A program made the translations under genes and the position numbers. Below the pieces are notes generated by a model. The model was given only the letters and a program-made list of their open reading frames with translations, was not told the origin of the DNA and did no database searches. Positions 8,633 through 18,589 of a DNA stretch of 64,000 nt are shown here, in pieces; position 1 is the stretch's first letter, and each line of letters begins with the position of its first letter. This DNA is from an uncultured Prevotella sp. (lineage in GTDB: Bacteria > Bacteroidota > Bacteroidia > Bacteroidales > Bacteroidaceae), in the NCBI GenBank assembly GCA_934203355.1, contig CAKPZC010000004.1, positions 1-64,000 on the forward strand, written 5' to 3'.

Positions 8633-11600
8633 TCACTCATTGTCGTTTTTACTCTTTGCTTTTTTCTTTCTCCAGAAGAACAAGTCCGACAATCGTGTGA
8701 AGTCTTTTTTGACAATGATGCCCAGTCCTTGTGTGTTGAGGCTGTTGCGTGTGAAGTATCTGTCATTTGTCTTGTTGTAGACGTTGATTGCAAGGTTGCC
8801 ATTGGGGAACAGTAGATACTTCAAGTCGAAATCGCCTATGAAGCTTGTTGTGGCGTTGGCATTGTCGCGATAGCCGAACTGTCCGTTGAACAGTAGTCGG
8901 TTGTTGAGCATACTACCCGACAACAGCCCCTCGTATTCAGCATTGTTGAATCCCTCTGCTCCAGTAGATATATTGGCTCCGAAATTCCAGTTGTTGCTGT
9001 TCACGACATTGCTCAGCACGCTGTTTATTTGTTGGCTTATTGTTCCACTGAGGAAACTCTGCATGGCAAGTGATGTCTGGCTGTATTGTGGATTTTCCCC
9101 ACCAGGCGCGTTGTTGTTGCCTTGTGCGTAGAATCTGCCTACGGCTAGCAGGTAAAGCACCTGTTGGTTTTTCTCCTCTTCAGCGTTGAGTAGCGAGTAG
9201 ACCATTTGCTTCATGTCGTTCGACATTGTCGGCATGTCGAGGTCGAAGTCCACCTTTGGAGCCTCTGGTTTGCCAGTGATGTTCATAAGGCAGTTCACCC
9301 TCACATTGTTGTTCGAGAACGACCGTCCGATATTTAGGTCGGCAAGGCTAACACTGTTTAGCACGTATAGAGCCTTCAAGTTTAGTGCCGCTTCGTAGGG
9401 GTTACCGCCGAATGCTATCGTTCCACCTTTTTGGAACTGAAAGTCCTTTTTTATAATGTTTTGTATGGTCAGTTTGTATACACCATGATCCACGATATAG
9501 TTGCCATAGATGTCGAATGAGCCCTTGTTGAAATAGGTGGCCCTCAGCACTCCGTCGCCGTTCAGCGTTATATAGTCGCCAGTCTTCTCGTCCATGATGA
9601 GTTTGATAGTGGCGTCGGGTGTACAGTTGATGAGGAAGTTGAGTCGTATGTCTGTGGCGATATCCATTATATCGTCTTCTTCGTCGTCTCTATTTCCATT
9701 ATTTATAGAGTCGATTGGCGTGTTGTGTCGCCATGTGATAAAGTCAGACGAACCCAATGCCGACTGGTCGCCCACGTTGTATACGATGATGCTGTTCTTT
9801 TCCGGCACGGCATCAATGTCGATAGTCACACTACCACTCTTGCCCTTTATTCCGCAGTCGCCCGTCACATAGGCAGTGCCATAGAAAGTGTTGCCATCGA
9901 ACGTGTGAGTGTCGTAGGCGAGCAGGTTCTTAGCCTTAATGTTGAGGTCGTACGAGAGGTTGGTTAGGTGTTGGTGATACACGCTACCCGTCATTATTCC
10001 GATGTTGCCATTGCGGTCGTATAGAGTGTCTCCCTTGAATTTAATCTCGTCGGGAACAAATGTTATCGAGTCGTTGCGCAGCCAGTATGTTGTGTTGAGC
10101 GACGACATGCGCAGGCTACCGTTTACCACCGCTTTGCCAACAAGGTTGATGTTGTTCAGGGGACCTACGACATTCACGTGTCCGTTGATGTCAACATCCA
10201 CATTGTCCATAAACGAGCCACAGAAACTTTCCATAAACTCAGCACGAGTGTGGTGAGCATCGATGCCGAGGTCTATATAGTTGTGTTTAGGTGAAACATA
10301 TCCGTTTATGACCGTGCTTCTACCTTCGTCGTCCTTTGCAATGGCGTCGATGTTAATCTGTCCTTCGTTGTTGTCGTAGTCCACGTTGGCAAACAATGTT
10401 CCCATGCGTCCGCCTTCAAATTTGAACTTGTTCACCTGCAAGTCAGCTGTAAGCATGGGTTTTTCGCTGAAAGCACCGGCAACAACTGCTTCGCCCGAAG
10501 CCATTCCGTAGAACTCCACCGAGTGGAAGTTAACAAGGTTGAGTATGTAGCTTACGTCTATGTCGTTGAGTTTCACGAGCAGCGAATCTGTGTTGTTGTT
10601 TGTTGCTGTACCGTTGATGGTTATGAACTGTCCTGCGTGTTTTACGGCGAAGTTGCTCACTTGTAGCCTGTTCTTGCTGTATATTATATTCGACGGCATG
10701 ATATGCCATGTTGTGTCACCGATTGTAGCGCGCGACTCAAGCACGTCGACATAGGCAGTCGACACGCCTTCATTGTTTTTGGCGAATACAGTGCTGGCGT
10801 TGATGACTCCCTTTAGTGGATGTCGTTGGTTGTTGTTGAATTTCAGTGAGGTCTTCAGTCGGTTGTTCGATGCTCCGGCACTGAGGTTCAGTGATAGATA
10901 TTTGCCATGTTGCGCCATTTTCTTAATGCGTATATCTGCTTTCAATGTGTCGCATGGCGACTCGATGTCAACAATAGCGTCGCGGTAGGCATTGCCATCG
11001 TATGTGAATGCAGGCACGTCGCACCAAAGGTTTATTTTCTCTTTTAGATCGTTGATTTCACCATTGATGTTAAGTGGACGACTTATTTCGAGAGGCACAC
11101 CGAGCAGGTGTTTCATCCATTCTGTGTTGTTTATCGATGCGTTGATAGTGAAGTCGTTTGGCTCCTTTTGTTGTTGAAGCGACAGTCCTGGAATAGTAGG
11201 CAATTTGCTTGCTACCATATTGAGCACGCTACGTGCTATAGTGTTGTAGTTGAAATGTCCGCTAATGTCGATTGTTCCGAAGTCGCTGTCTACATCAAGA
11301 AAGTGCACACCGTTGACATATCCAGTTCTAACCGATATGCTATCGATAGAGTAGAATGTCTCGGGCGACTGCATGGCAAAATTGCTCACTGTCACTTTGC
11401 CGTCGGCATTGTGAGGTGAGTTGCCAGTGATGTCGCATGTAATGTTGGCAGTGAAGTCCGTGTTATGCCATTTATTTGTGAGGTTTAGGTTATTGGGGCC
11501 TAACCTTTTAATGTCGGCAGCCACCTTCACTGTGGGCATAGCTCCTATATGGTTGAACGATCCGTCGACCGACAATTGCACATTGGGGTCGTCGATGTTA

Positions 11601-13060
11601 ATCTTGCCATGCAACAACTTGTTGATGTAAGTGGCATCAAGGTTTATGTCCTTATATTTATAGCCGTTGTAGTCGAAGTCGTAGATTCTTCCTTTTGCTG
11701 CGATATTATCTTTTCCTGTACCTTTGATGTTGATGTTGGCCGACAGCTGTCCTAATTTATTGTCTGCAATAAGTTGACCGATGTTGAAGTTGCTTGTTTC
11801 TACATGTCCTGTCATTTTTTCGGCGTGCTTGTCAAGAGCCAGTTTAATGTTTCCATTTAATGTCTGTATATTGCCGTTGACGGCAATCTCGTATTTGTCG
11901 CCTCCGGCGTATCCAGTAATATGAATATCGCCTAGTCGGCTTAATATTTCTGGCGCTTCCTTTTTGGTGAGAACCTTGATATAAGGGTCAAGTGCGTTTT
12001 TCCTGATGTCGAGTGTTTTTATGCTTGCCGACCAAGTTTTCTGGGTTTGCCAGTTCTTTAAAGCACCTTTGGCTTTTAACGCAATTCCATTGTCGACAGT
12101 AGCGAGTATTAGGTCGCTAATCGTGATTGACGAGCTAGTGCCGTAGAATGACGTTGTGAGCGACAACTGATTTCGTAATTGCGACAATTGTGGCATTAGT
12201 CCAGCAAAATCCGATGGTGTGATTTGTTGTGCATCGATGGAACCTTCAAACTGTAGAGTGGGCATATCAATTGTTCCATTCTTTTTGTGGTAGGATGCCT
12301 TTATTTGTTTCGACAGAATCAGAGTTGAAGGCATTTCTATTTTGAAATTCTCAATTTTAGCACCATTTGGTCCGTAGATAGCTTGTAGTGAGAGTGATTT
12401 CAGTACAATACCGCTACGCTCCTCAAACGCAATGCGTTTCACGCGCACGTTGAGTGAGTCGTCGGTGATACGGTTTACTATTATGTGTGCGCTGATGTTG
12501 CGTGCGTCGATGTTGTTAGGCGATAATTTTTTATCTCCGTCAATGTGTGACAATACACGATAGCGAATGTTTCCGTTGCGTATTATCAGCGAGTTTATTT
12601 GAAGGTCGAGAGGTTTTTTCTGTTTTGTCGTATCTTTGGATGCGAGTGAGTCTACGACAAACTGGAAGTTTGGTTTAGCCTCAGCTGTTGTCTTATAAAG
12701 ATTAGCGTTTAGACCAAAAAACTGTGCCGACGTTATTTCAATCTGTCCTTTGGTAAGAGCCATGAGGTCTATTTTTACCGAAATGCGCGACACACGGAGC
12801 ATTTGCTCCCCTTGCTGGTCCTGCATCATTGAGTCGTCAATGATGAGACGGTTGGCAAATCCCAGATCTATTCTGCCTATGCTCACCTTTGTGCCGAATT
12901 TATCGCACAAGGCATTGGCCACACTTTCGCCTATAAACGTCTGTATGAAGGGAATGTGTAGCATTACTATGACGGCTGTATATAGGCCTATCAATGTCCA
13001 TATAGTTATGTTTATTATACGTTTTAACACGTTGGAAGTCTTATTTTTTGTTTCAAACAT
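8633..13060 (-). CDS. tamB: TamB-like translocation/assembly module protein (DUF490)
   Basis: About 1475 residues from the ATG at 13060. A longer reading to 13120 and a GTG at 13030 are alternatives. A single N-terminal membrane anchor (IINITIWTLIGLYTAVIVML) is followed by more than 1200 residues of repetitive beta-strand sequence. A C-terminal DUF490 domain runs from about residue 1080 to the end. This is the layout of TamB/AsmA-like inner-membrane proteins that bridge the periplasm and support outer-membrane protein insertion or lipid transport. The C-terminus is strongly basic (KKKAKSKNDNE). It is divergent from the polysaccharide locus. Confidence 0.88.
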   Translation of the reverse strand: MFETKNKTSNVLKRIINITIWTLIGLYTAVIVMLHIPFIQTFIGESVANALCDKFGTKVSIGRIDLGFANRLIIDDSMMQDQQGEQMLRVSRISVKIDLMALTKGQIEITSAQFFGLNANLYKTTAEAKPNFQFVVDSLASKDTTKQKKPLDLQINSLIIRNGNIRYRVLSHIDGDKKLSPNNIDARNISAHIIVNRITDDSLNVRVKRIAFEERSGIVLKSLSLQAIYGPNGAKIENFKIEMPSTLILSKQIKASYHKKNGTIDMPTLQFEGSIDAQQITPSDFAGLMPQLSQLRNQLSLTTSFYGTSSSITISDLILATVDNGIALKAKGALKNWQTQKTWSASIKTLDIRKNALDPYIKVLTKKEAPEILSRLGDIHITGYAGGDKYEIAVNGNIQTLNGNIKLALDKHAEKMTGHVETSNFNIGQLIADNKLGQLSANINIKGTGKDNIAAKGRIYDFDYNGYKYKDINLDATYINKLLHGKINIDDPNVQLSVDGSFNHIGAMPTVKVAADIKRLGPNNLNLTNKWHNTDFTANITCDITGNSPHNADGKVTVSNFAMQSPETFYSIDSISVRTGYVNGVHFLDVDSDFGTIDISGHFNYNTIARSVLNMVASKLPTIPGLSLQQQKEPNDFTINASINNTEWMKHLLGVPLEISRPLNINGEINDLKEKINLWCDVPAFTYDGNAYRDAIVDIESPCDTLKADIRIKKMAQHGKYLSLNLSAGASNNRLKTSLKFNNNQRHPLKGVINASTVFAKNNEGVSTAYVDVLESRATIGDTTWHIMPSNIIYSKNRLQVSNFAVKHAGQFITINGTATNNNTDSLLVKLNDIDVSYILNLVNFHSVEFYGMASGEAVVAGAFSEKPMLTADLQVNKFKFEGGRMGTLFANVDYDNNEGQINIDAIAKDDEGRSTVINGYVSPKHNYIDLGIDAHHTRAEFMESFCGSFMDNVDVDINGHVNVVGPLNNINLVGKAVVNGSLRMSSLNTTYWLRNDSITFVPDEIKFKGDTLYDRNGNIGIMTGSVYHQHLTNLSYDLNIKAKNLLAYDTHTFDGNTFYGTAYVTGDCGIKGKSGSVTIDIDAVPEKNSIIVYNVGDQSALGSSDFITWRHNTPIDSINNGNRDDEEDDIMDIATDIRLNFLINCTPDATIKLIMDEKTGDYITLNGDGVLRATYFNKGSFDIYGNYIVDHGVYKLTIQNIIKKDFQFQKGGTIAFGGNPYEAALNLKALYVLNSVSLADLNIGRSFSNNNVRVNCLMNITGKPEAPKVDFDLDMPTMSNDMKQMVYSLLNAEEEKNQQVLYLLAVGRFYAQGNNNAPGGENPQYSQTSLAMQSFLSGTISQQINSVLSNVVNSNNWNFGANISTGAEGFNNAEYEGLLSGSMLNNRLLFNGQFGYRDNANATTSFIGDFDLKYLLFPNGNLAINVYNKTNDRYFTRNSLNTQGLGIIVKKDFTRLSDLFFWRKKKAKSKNDNE

Positions 13061-13061
13061 G

Positions 13062-13069
13062 CAAAGATA
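13062..13069 (-). promoter_or_regulatory. -7 box overlapping the tamB start region
   Basis: TATCTTTG on the minus strand matches TAnnTTTG but lies one base from the ATG at 13060. If functional, transcription would begin inside the first codons of that reading, which favours the GTG at 13030 as the translation start. Confidence 0.4.
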
Positions 13070-13195
13070 CAATAAAAAAATAAGATTATGATAGTTTTGG
13101 ATAGGAAACGACTTTGACAATGTTTGTTTTGTAATTATTTTTATTGCAGTTATGTAAAATTATTTGTAAATATAGAAGTTATTCAAAAAAAATAT

Positions 13196-13203
13196 TAACT
13201 TTG
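13196..13203 (+). promoter_or_regulatory. -7 box for the polysaccharide locus
   Basis: TAACTTTG fits the -7 consensus and lies 23 bp before the ATG at 13227, the first gene of the locus. The nearest TTTG (13163-13166) is 29 bp away, too far for a standard -33 element, so activation by a regulator is possible. Confidence 0.5.
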
Positions 13204-13226
13204 CAAGATGTAAACTTGTCGCAATA

Positions 13227-14039
13227 TTGAGAGATATGTGGCGGTCTTATATTGGTGAATCAAGATTTAGGTCGAGGCTTACCGATTTTAGCCAGATGAT
13301 TAACTTGCTTCTGGGTAGAAAAGTTAATTATTTTGACATGATGAATAAAGAATCCTTTTTTGGAAAAAGTGAAAAAACTATAAGCTCTGGAGTTGCGCCC
13401 AGTGCCACCTCCAATAAGCCATTCACAATTAACAATAATGAGAATGTACACATTGGGGTGTCCACCAATTGTGCCCATTGGTTTGCTTTGCGTACTACAT
13501 ATGGCAGGGAGAAGAAAGCCTATGACTATTTGGTGGAAAAAGGAGTGACAGCATTTTATCCCACCATCACCGGTTTCCGACTTGTTGATGGCAAGCGCAA
13601 GGCTGTTGTCGTGTCTCGCTTGCCAAACATATTTTTTGCCTATGGAACCGAAGAGTTTCTTCAGTCCTTTGTCTACGACAATGTTAATCTGCCGTTTCTT
13701 CGTTTCTACTACCGTCAGTTTTCTATTGGCAGGAATAAAGTGAAGAGGGTGCCTATGATAATTCCCAAGCGGCAGATGGACAGTCTTATGATTATATGTG
13801 GGGCAGAGGTCGACGACGTGTTTATAGCCGAAGAGGAGATAATGAAATTTCGCAAGGGACAACTGGTGAGGGTCACGTCGGGCGAGTTTGCTGGAGTGAT
13901 AGGTAGAGTAACGAGGTTCAAGGGGCAACAGCGTGTGGGGTTGTATATAGACGGACTTCTCACTGTTGCCACAGCTTTTGTTCCGAGCAAGTATCTTGAA
14001 CCAATTGCTGACAACGAAATAAATACGAGCGACAAATGA
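13227..14039 (+). CDS. UpxY-type NusG-family transcription antiterminator
   Basis: 270 residues. The NusG N-terminal domain starts near residue 84 (HWFALRTTYGREKKAYDYL), and a KOW segment lies at about 210-245 (KGQLVRVTSGEFAGVIGRV). UpxY proteins head Bacteroidales capsule operons and allow RNA polymerase to read through the long locus. The first 80 residues are not conserved-looking; ATGs at 13338 and 13341 are alternative starts. Its 3' end overlaps the next gene by ATGA. The usual UpxZ partner is missing. Confidence 0.82.
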   Translation: MRDMWRSYIGESRFRSRLTDFSQMINLLLGRKVNYFDMMNKESFFGKSEKTISSGVAPSATSNKPFTINNNENVHIGVSTNCAHWFALRTTYGREKKAYDYLVEKGVTAFYPTITGFRLVDGKRKAVVVSRLPNIFFAYGTEEFLQSFVYDNVNLPFLRFYYRQFSIGRNKVKRVPMIIPKRQMDSLMIICGAEVDDVFIAEEEIMKFRKGQLVRVTSGEFAGVIGRVTRFKGQQRVGLYIDGLLTVATAFVPSKYLEPIADNEINTSDK

Positions 14040-14872
14040 AACAATTACGAAATACCAGATTGACAGGCATGATGCTGTCGATGGCAGTTGCGTGGCTAAC
14101 GTCATGTTCTACGCCACAAAATATAACATATTTTCAGGATGCGGCTGTGGTCAACGGCATGGCTTTGCAGGCTGAACAACAGTTAAGGCTACGCCCTGAA
14201 GACAAGATAAACATTGTGGTGAACAGTTCCAATCCGCTGCTTGAGCAGCAGTTTACGCTCACCACTGCCAATACGAATCGCACACTTGGCTCGTCGGTGA
14301 CACCCAAGACTACGGCGGGCTCGGCGACTGGCAATGCTCAGGTTGTCGCATACACCGTCGACGAGCAGGGTACTATCGACTTTCCAGTGCTTGGCAAGAT
14401 TTCGGTTGGAGGCAAAACTCGCAAGGAAGTGTCGCAGTATATTCAGCAACGCTTGGTGGCACGCGAGCTTGTTAGCGACCCGATTGTGACTGTCGAGTAT
14501 GTGAATATGGGGGTCAATGTCCTTGGTGAGGTGGGCAAGCCGGGACATATCGACATAACTAAAGACCATTTTACAATTGTCGATGCCCTGTCGTATGCAG
14601 GCGATATGACAATCAATGGCGACCGTTGCAATGTGTTTGTGTCTCGCCAGTCAGACGGAGCAAATCTTGTGTATACGATAGATATGACCAACATGCAGTC
14701 GGTGCTCAATTCGCCTGCTTATTATCTTCAGCAGAACGACCTCGTGTATGTGTCGCCCAATAACAAGCGCAAGCGCGAGTCAAACGCTACAGGCAACACA
14801 TTCAATAATCCTTCGGTGTGGATTTCTATAGCCTCGCTGCTGACAACTATAACCGCTCTTATTTTGAAATAA
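14036..14872 (+). CDS. Wza-type polysaccharide export lipoprotein
   Basis: 278 residues. A lipoprotein signal ends WLTSC (Cys24). A polysaccharide-export domain (about 45-160, with LRPEDKINIVV) and a SLBB-like domain (about 165-245, VNVLGEVGKPGHIDI) follow, then a hydrophobic C-terminal helix (VWISIASLLTTITALIL). The family forms the outer-membrane channel for capsule or exopolysaccharide. It overlaps the UpxY gene by 4 bp and lies 3 bp before the tyrosine kinase gene. Confidence 0.92.
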   Translation: MKQLRNTRLTGMMLSMAVAWLTSCSTPQNITYFQDAAVVNGMALQAEQQLRLRPEDKINIVVNSSNPLLEQQFTLTTANTNRTLGSSVTPKTTAGSATGNAQVVAYTVDEQGTIDFPVLGKISVGGKTRKEVSQYIQQRLVARELVSDPIVTVEYVNMGVNVLGEVGKPGHIDITKDHFTIVDALSYAGDMTINGDRCNVFVSRQSDGANLVYTIDMTNMQSVLNSPAYYLQQNDLVYVSPNNKRKRESNATGNTFNNPSVWISIASLLTTITALILK

Positions 14873-14875
14873 TCC

Positions 14876-17029
14876 ATGGATAATAATTATAATGTGGCGC
14901 GCAAGTCGTCGGACGATTTCATTACAATCCCCGACCTGTGGCATATGTGTGTTGCCAGTTGGAACTGGTATGTTTTGTCGTTGATATTGTGTGTCTCGTT
15001 TGCTTCATACTATCTTGTGAAGTCCACCAAGATGTATTCGCGCGAAATGGCAGTGCTTGTTAAGCAGGATGCTCAGGGCAAGAGTGCAACACAGAATGTT
15101 TCCGACAACAGTTTCAACGATATCGGGCTTGTGGCTCAAAACGTGAATGTGCAGAATGTGCAACGTCAGTTCACTTCGCTTGGAGTTCTTTCCGAGGTGG
15201 CGCGGCGCGTGCTGCACACCAAGAACGACCGCGAGACTTTGCGTGAGGCGGAACATATAAAGTCGCGTTTAAAGGCTGACATCGAGGGTGACAAGTCGAC
15301 TGTCATCAGCATGAAATACACCGATAGTAATCCGATTCATGCAGAGCGTGTGCTGTCCGAGATAGTAAAGGTGTATAACGAGAAACTCATTGCTGACAAG
15401 AACAAGAGCACGGCGAGCACGTCGCAATTCATCGACGGGCGGTTGCTGCTTTTGGAAAAAGACCTTAATGTTGTTGACGACAGCATATCCAGATTTAAGA
15501 CACGCAATAAGATTACCGATATTTCGCGTGTCAGTGATATCTATTTGCAACAGCAGAGCCAGTCGGATGCCGAGATAATGCGCATCACGAGCCAGAGAAC
15601 AATGGCCAAGTATATATACGACTTATTGCGCAGCAAGTCGGCGCACCTGCAACTCCTTCCTACCAATTCCGGCATCAACAACCAGGTGGCTGAGGCTCAA
15701 ATTACGCAATACAACTCTTTGCTACTGATGTTGAAGAACAACATGACGGCAACGTCCACCCAGAACCCTCTCATTATTAAACAGCAGGCAGAGCTCGACG
15801 ACATTCGCCGCAACATACTTGCCACTGTTGACAACCAGATAAAGACCATTGACATACAGCTTCAGGCATTGCAGAACTACTATGGCGAGGCAAATTCGAA
15901 GATTGTGTCAAATCCAACACAAGCCAAACACCTTGCCAGTGTGGAGCGTGAGCAGAAGGTGAAAGAGGGACTCTATCTTTATCTGCTACAGAAGAAGGAG
16001 GAGAACGAGATAAGTATGACCTATTCGTCGATGAACACAGAGATAATAGATATGCCACATGGTAGCGATGCTCCAGTGTCGCCAAATAGGCGTATGGTGA
16101 TGTTTTCTGCAATTCTTTTTGCGTTGCTTTTGCCAACAGTGGTAATCTTTGTCAGCGAGAGCATGGGCACTACAGTACGCGACAAATACGACATAGCACG
16201 CAAGACAACTGTGCCGTTCATTGGTGAGATACCTTATATTGAACGCAACAATTACAAGAATCCATTGCAAAAGTGGATGGCGAGGAAGCGGACTCTGACT
16301 ATGCGAACCATAGTGGTTGAGGCTGGCAAGCAAGACCCCATAAACGAAGCATTCCGAATGTTGCGCACCGACCTGGAGTTTATGACCTCTAGACCTGGCG
16401 ACAGGAATGTATATATCGTCACGTCGAGCTATGAAGGATCAGGCAAGACTTTTGTAGCAACAAACCTTGCCGTGTCGCTTTCGATTAGTGGTAAGCGCGT
16501 GTTGTTTATTGATGGCGATTTGCGCCATGCCTCGGCATCGAGAGTGTTTGGCAAGGTTCATAAGGGACTGTCCGACTATCTTTCTGAAAATGAGGACGAT
16601 TTGGTAAACGTTCTGCTTCACGTCGATAAATATCCGACACTCGACATTATAACTGCAGGAACAATTCCCCCAAATCCTACGGAGTTGCTTTCGGGTAGAA
16701 GACTAGCACAGATGCTAAAAGAACTGCGTCCTCTCTACGATTTTGTCATCATCGATTGTCCTCCTGCAGAATCGCTTGCCGACACGGGACTTATAGAGCG
16801 CAATGCCGACCGAACTTTGTTTGTTATACGTGCAGGAATGTTTGAACGCAAAAAGGTGGAAGACCTTGAAATCGACTCAATTAACGGCAAGTATAAGAAT
16901 ATTGGTATTGTACTCAATGGTACCAAATTCGCTGGCAGATACGGTTATCGCAAGGGCTACCGATATGGCTATCGCAACGGCTATCGTTACGGCTACTACG
17001 ATGAGAATAGTAAAAAGATAAAAAGGTAG
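14876..17029 (+). CDS. Wzc-type chain-length determinant and tyrosine autokinase
   Basis: 717 residues. A Wzz domain with a first membrane helix at about 30-50 is followed by a long coiled-coil periplasmic region and a second membrane helix at about 400-422. The cytoplasmic BY-kinase domain has a Walker A motif SSYEGSGKTF (about 515-524), Walker A' VLFIDGDLR and Walker B FVIIDCPP. The C-terminus is a tyrosine cluster in which about ten Tyr residues alternate with Gly and Arg (about 688-709), the usual autophosphorylation tail. It regulates chain length and export with the preceding Wza-type protein. Confidence 0.93.
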   Translation: MDNNYNVARKSSDDFITIPDLWHMCVASWNWYVLSLILCVSFASYYLVKSTKMYSREMAVLVKQDAQGKSATQNVSDNSFNDIGLVAQNVNVQNVQRQFTSLGVLSEVARRVLHTKNDRETLREAEHIKSRLKADIEGDKSTVISMKYTDSNPIHAERVLSEIVKVYNEKLIADKNKSTASTSQFIDGRLLLLEKDLNVVDDSISRFKTRNKITDISRVSDIYLQQQSQSDAEIMRITSQRTMAKYIYDLLRSKSAHLQLLPTNSGINNQVAEAQITQYNSLLLMLKNNMTATSTQNPLIIKQQAELDDIRRNILATVDNQIKTIDIQLQALQNYYGEANSKIVSNPTQAKHLASVEREQKVKEGLYLYLLQKKEENEISMTYSSMNTEIIDMPHGSDAPVSPNRRMVMFSAILFALLLPTVVIFVSESMGTTVRDKYDIARKTTVPFIGEIPYIERNNYKNPLQKWMARKRTLTMRTIVVEAGKQDPINEAFRMLRTDLEFMTSRPGDRNVYIVTSSYEGSGKTFVATNLAVSLSISGKRVLFIDGDLRHASASRVFGKVHKGLSDYLSENEDDLVNVLLHVDKYPTLDIITAGTIPPNPTELLSGRRLAQMLKELRPLYDFVIIDCPPAESLADTGLIERNADRTLFVIRAGMFERKKVEDLEIDSINGKYKNIGIVLNGTKFAGRYGYRKGYRYGYRNGYRYGYYDENSKKIKR

Positions 17030-17037
17030 AAAAAGAA

Positions 17038-18549
17038 ATGAGGAGTGCTAACCGTCGCATAGCAAAGAACACGGCATTTATGTATGTGCGTCTTCTCACC
17101 ACAATGGTGATAGGACTGTATGTGTCGCGTTTGGCGTTGGAGATACTAGGCGTGTCGGACTACGGATTGTTTGCCGTGGTGGGTGGAGTTCTTGCCATGT
17201 TTACCTTTATAAGCAACTCATTGGCAAGTGCCACTTCGCGCTTCTTTAATACCGAGATGGGCAAGAAGGATGGCGACGTGAACGCTTCATTCAACATAAA
17301 CCTGCTGCTGCACGTTTGCCTTGCCCTCATCATTTTTGCCCTTGCCGAGACAATAGGTCTGTGGTATGTATACAACAGGCTCAACGTAGAGTCGGGCAAA
17401 TTGCAGGATGCAGTCTTTGTCTACCACATAAGCATCATTACGGCTTGTTTGGGTATCGTCAACGGACCCTATCAGAGTCTGTTTGCAGCCCATGAGCGGT
17501 TTAAGTTCATGGCTGTCATGGACATAGTAAACTCGCTTGTACGACTGTGCTGCATCCTTATGCTCAGTTTTTATCATGGTGATTATGCCTTGCGTGTCTA
17601 CAGCATCATCTTCTCGCTCACCACAGTCAATACGTTTGTGGTGTATCATTGGGTGGCTTATCGCAATTGGGTACACATTGTTAAATATAGGTTCATAGGC
17701 GGATGGCAACGCTACCGCGAGGTGCTGAGCTTTGGAGGATGGAATGTGCTTGCTACTATGGCTTATATGGTGCGTTCGTCGGGTAGCGACCTGTTGCTTA
17801 ATAGCTTCTTCGGCACGGCAATGAATGGTGCTTTCGCTATAAGCCGCACGGTAAATCAGAGCATAATGTCGTTTACTGGCAGTTTTGATAGCGCCTCGGC
17901 TCCGCAGATAATTCAGTCGTATGCCGCCGGGGATAACGACCGATGCAAATATCTCTGCAACAAGATAGGGCGTATAAACATTCTGATGTTCGAGCTGTTG
18001 TGCATTCCGTTGCTCATAGAACTTGACTTTGTGCTTAGGCTTTGGCTTGGCAATGTGCCGGATGGGGCATATATGCTCACCTATCTTAATATAATAGTGG
18101 GAGGAATGTCGTTGACATGTGGTGGCATCTACAATCTTATCAATGCCACGGGCCGAATTAAGTGGTTCAAGCTCAACACAAGCGCCTTCTTCATCGCTTG
18201 CATCCCAGTTGACTATATATTGTTCGACAAAGGCTTTCCTGCCTACAGCATTTTGCTGCTCTTTCTCTTAGCAGACGTGCTTCAGCGTGGCGTGCAGCTT
18301 TATCTTATGCATCGTCTGCTTGGCTTCGACTCTTGGCGATATGCATGCGAGGCTTACGGACGCCCTATGGTTATAAGCATTATAGCAGCCGTAGGTTTCT
18401 ATCTCCACTCGTTCTTGGATATAGAGAGTGCCCTTGAGAGTATTGCCACTATCGGAGTAACCGCAGTTTTAACTATATTGCTGATTTATGGCATAGGATT
18501 GACTGTGGACGAGAGAGCAGCTATAAAAAGAATGTTAATACGCAAGTAA
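17038..18549 (+). CDS. Wzx-type polysaccharide flippase
   Basis: 503 residues with about 12-14 hydrophobic helices across the length and an N-terminal IAKNTAFMYVRLLTTMVIGL typical of the MATE/PST polysaccharide transporter superfamily. It is expected to flip undecaprenyl-linked repeat units across the inner membrane. It starts 8 bp after the tyrosine kinase gene, in the same operon. Confidence 0.88.
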   Translation: MRSANRRIAKNTAFMYVRLLTTMVIGLYVSRLALEILGVSDYGLFAVVGGVLAMFTFISNSLASATSRFFNTEMGKKDGDVNASFNINLLLHVCLALIIFALAETIGLWYVYNRLNVESGKLQDAVFVYHISIITACLGIVNGPYQSLFAAHERFKFMAVMDIVNSLVRLCCILMLSFYHGDYALRVYSIIFSLTTVNTFVVYHWVAYRNWVHIVKYRFIGGWQRYREVLSFGGWNVLATMAYMVRSSGSDLLLNSFFGTAMNGAFAISRTVNQSIMSFTGSFDSASAPQIIQSYAAGDNDRCKYLCNKIGRINILMFELLCIPLLIELDFVLRLWLGNVPDGAYMLTYLNIIVGGMSLTCGGIYNLINATGRIKWFKLNTSAFFIACIPVDYILFDKGFPAYSILLLFLLADVLQRGVQLYLMHRLLGFDSWRYACEAYGRPMVISIIAAVGFYLHSFLDIESALESIATIGVTAVLTILLIYGIGLTVDERAAIKRMLIRK

Positions 18550-18589
18550 AGAAATAATAGTTACGTTAGGAAAGACTGATATTAAAAAT

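Noticed and set aside
13260-14105. 281-residue open frame antisense to the UpxY gene
   Set aside because: It lies opposite a NusG-type protein with clear NGN and KOW motifs.
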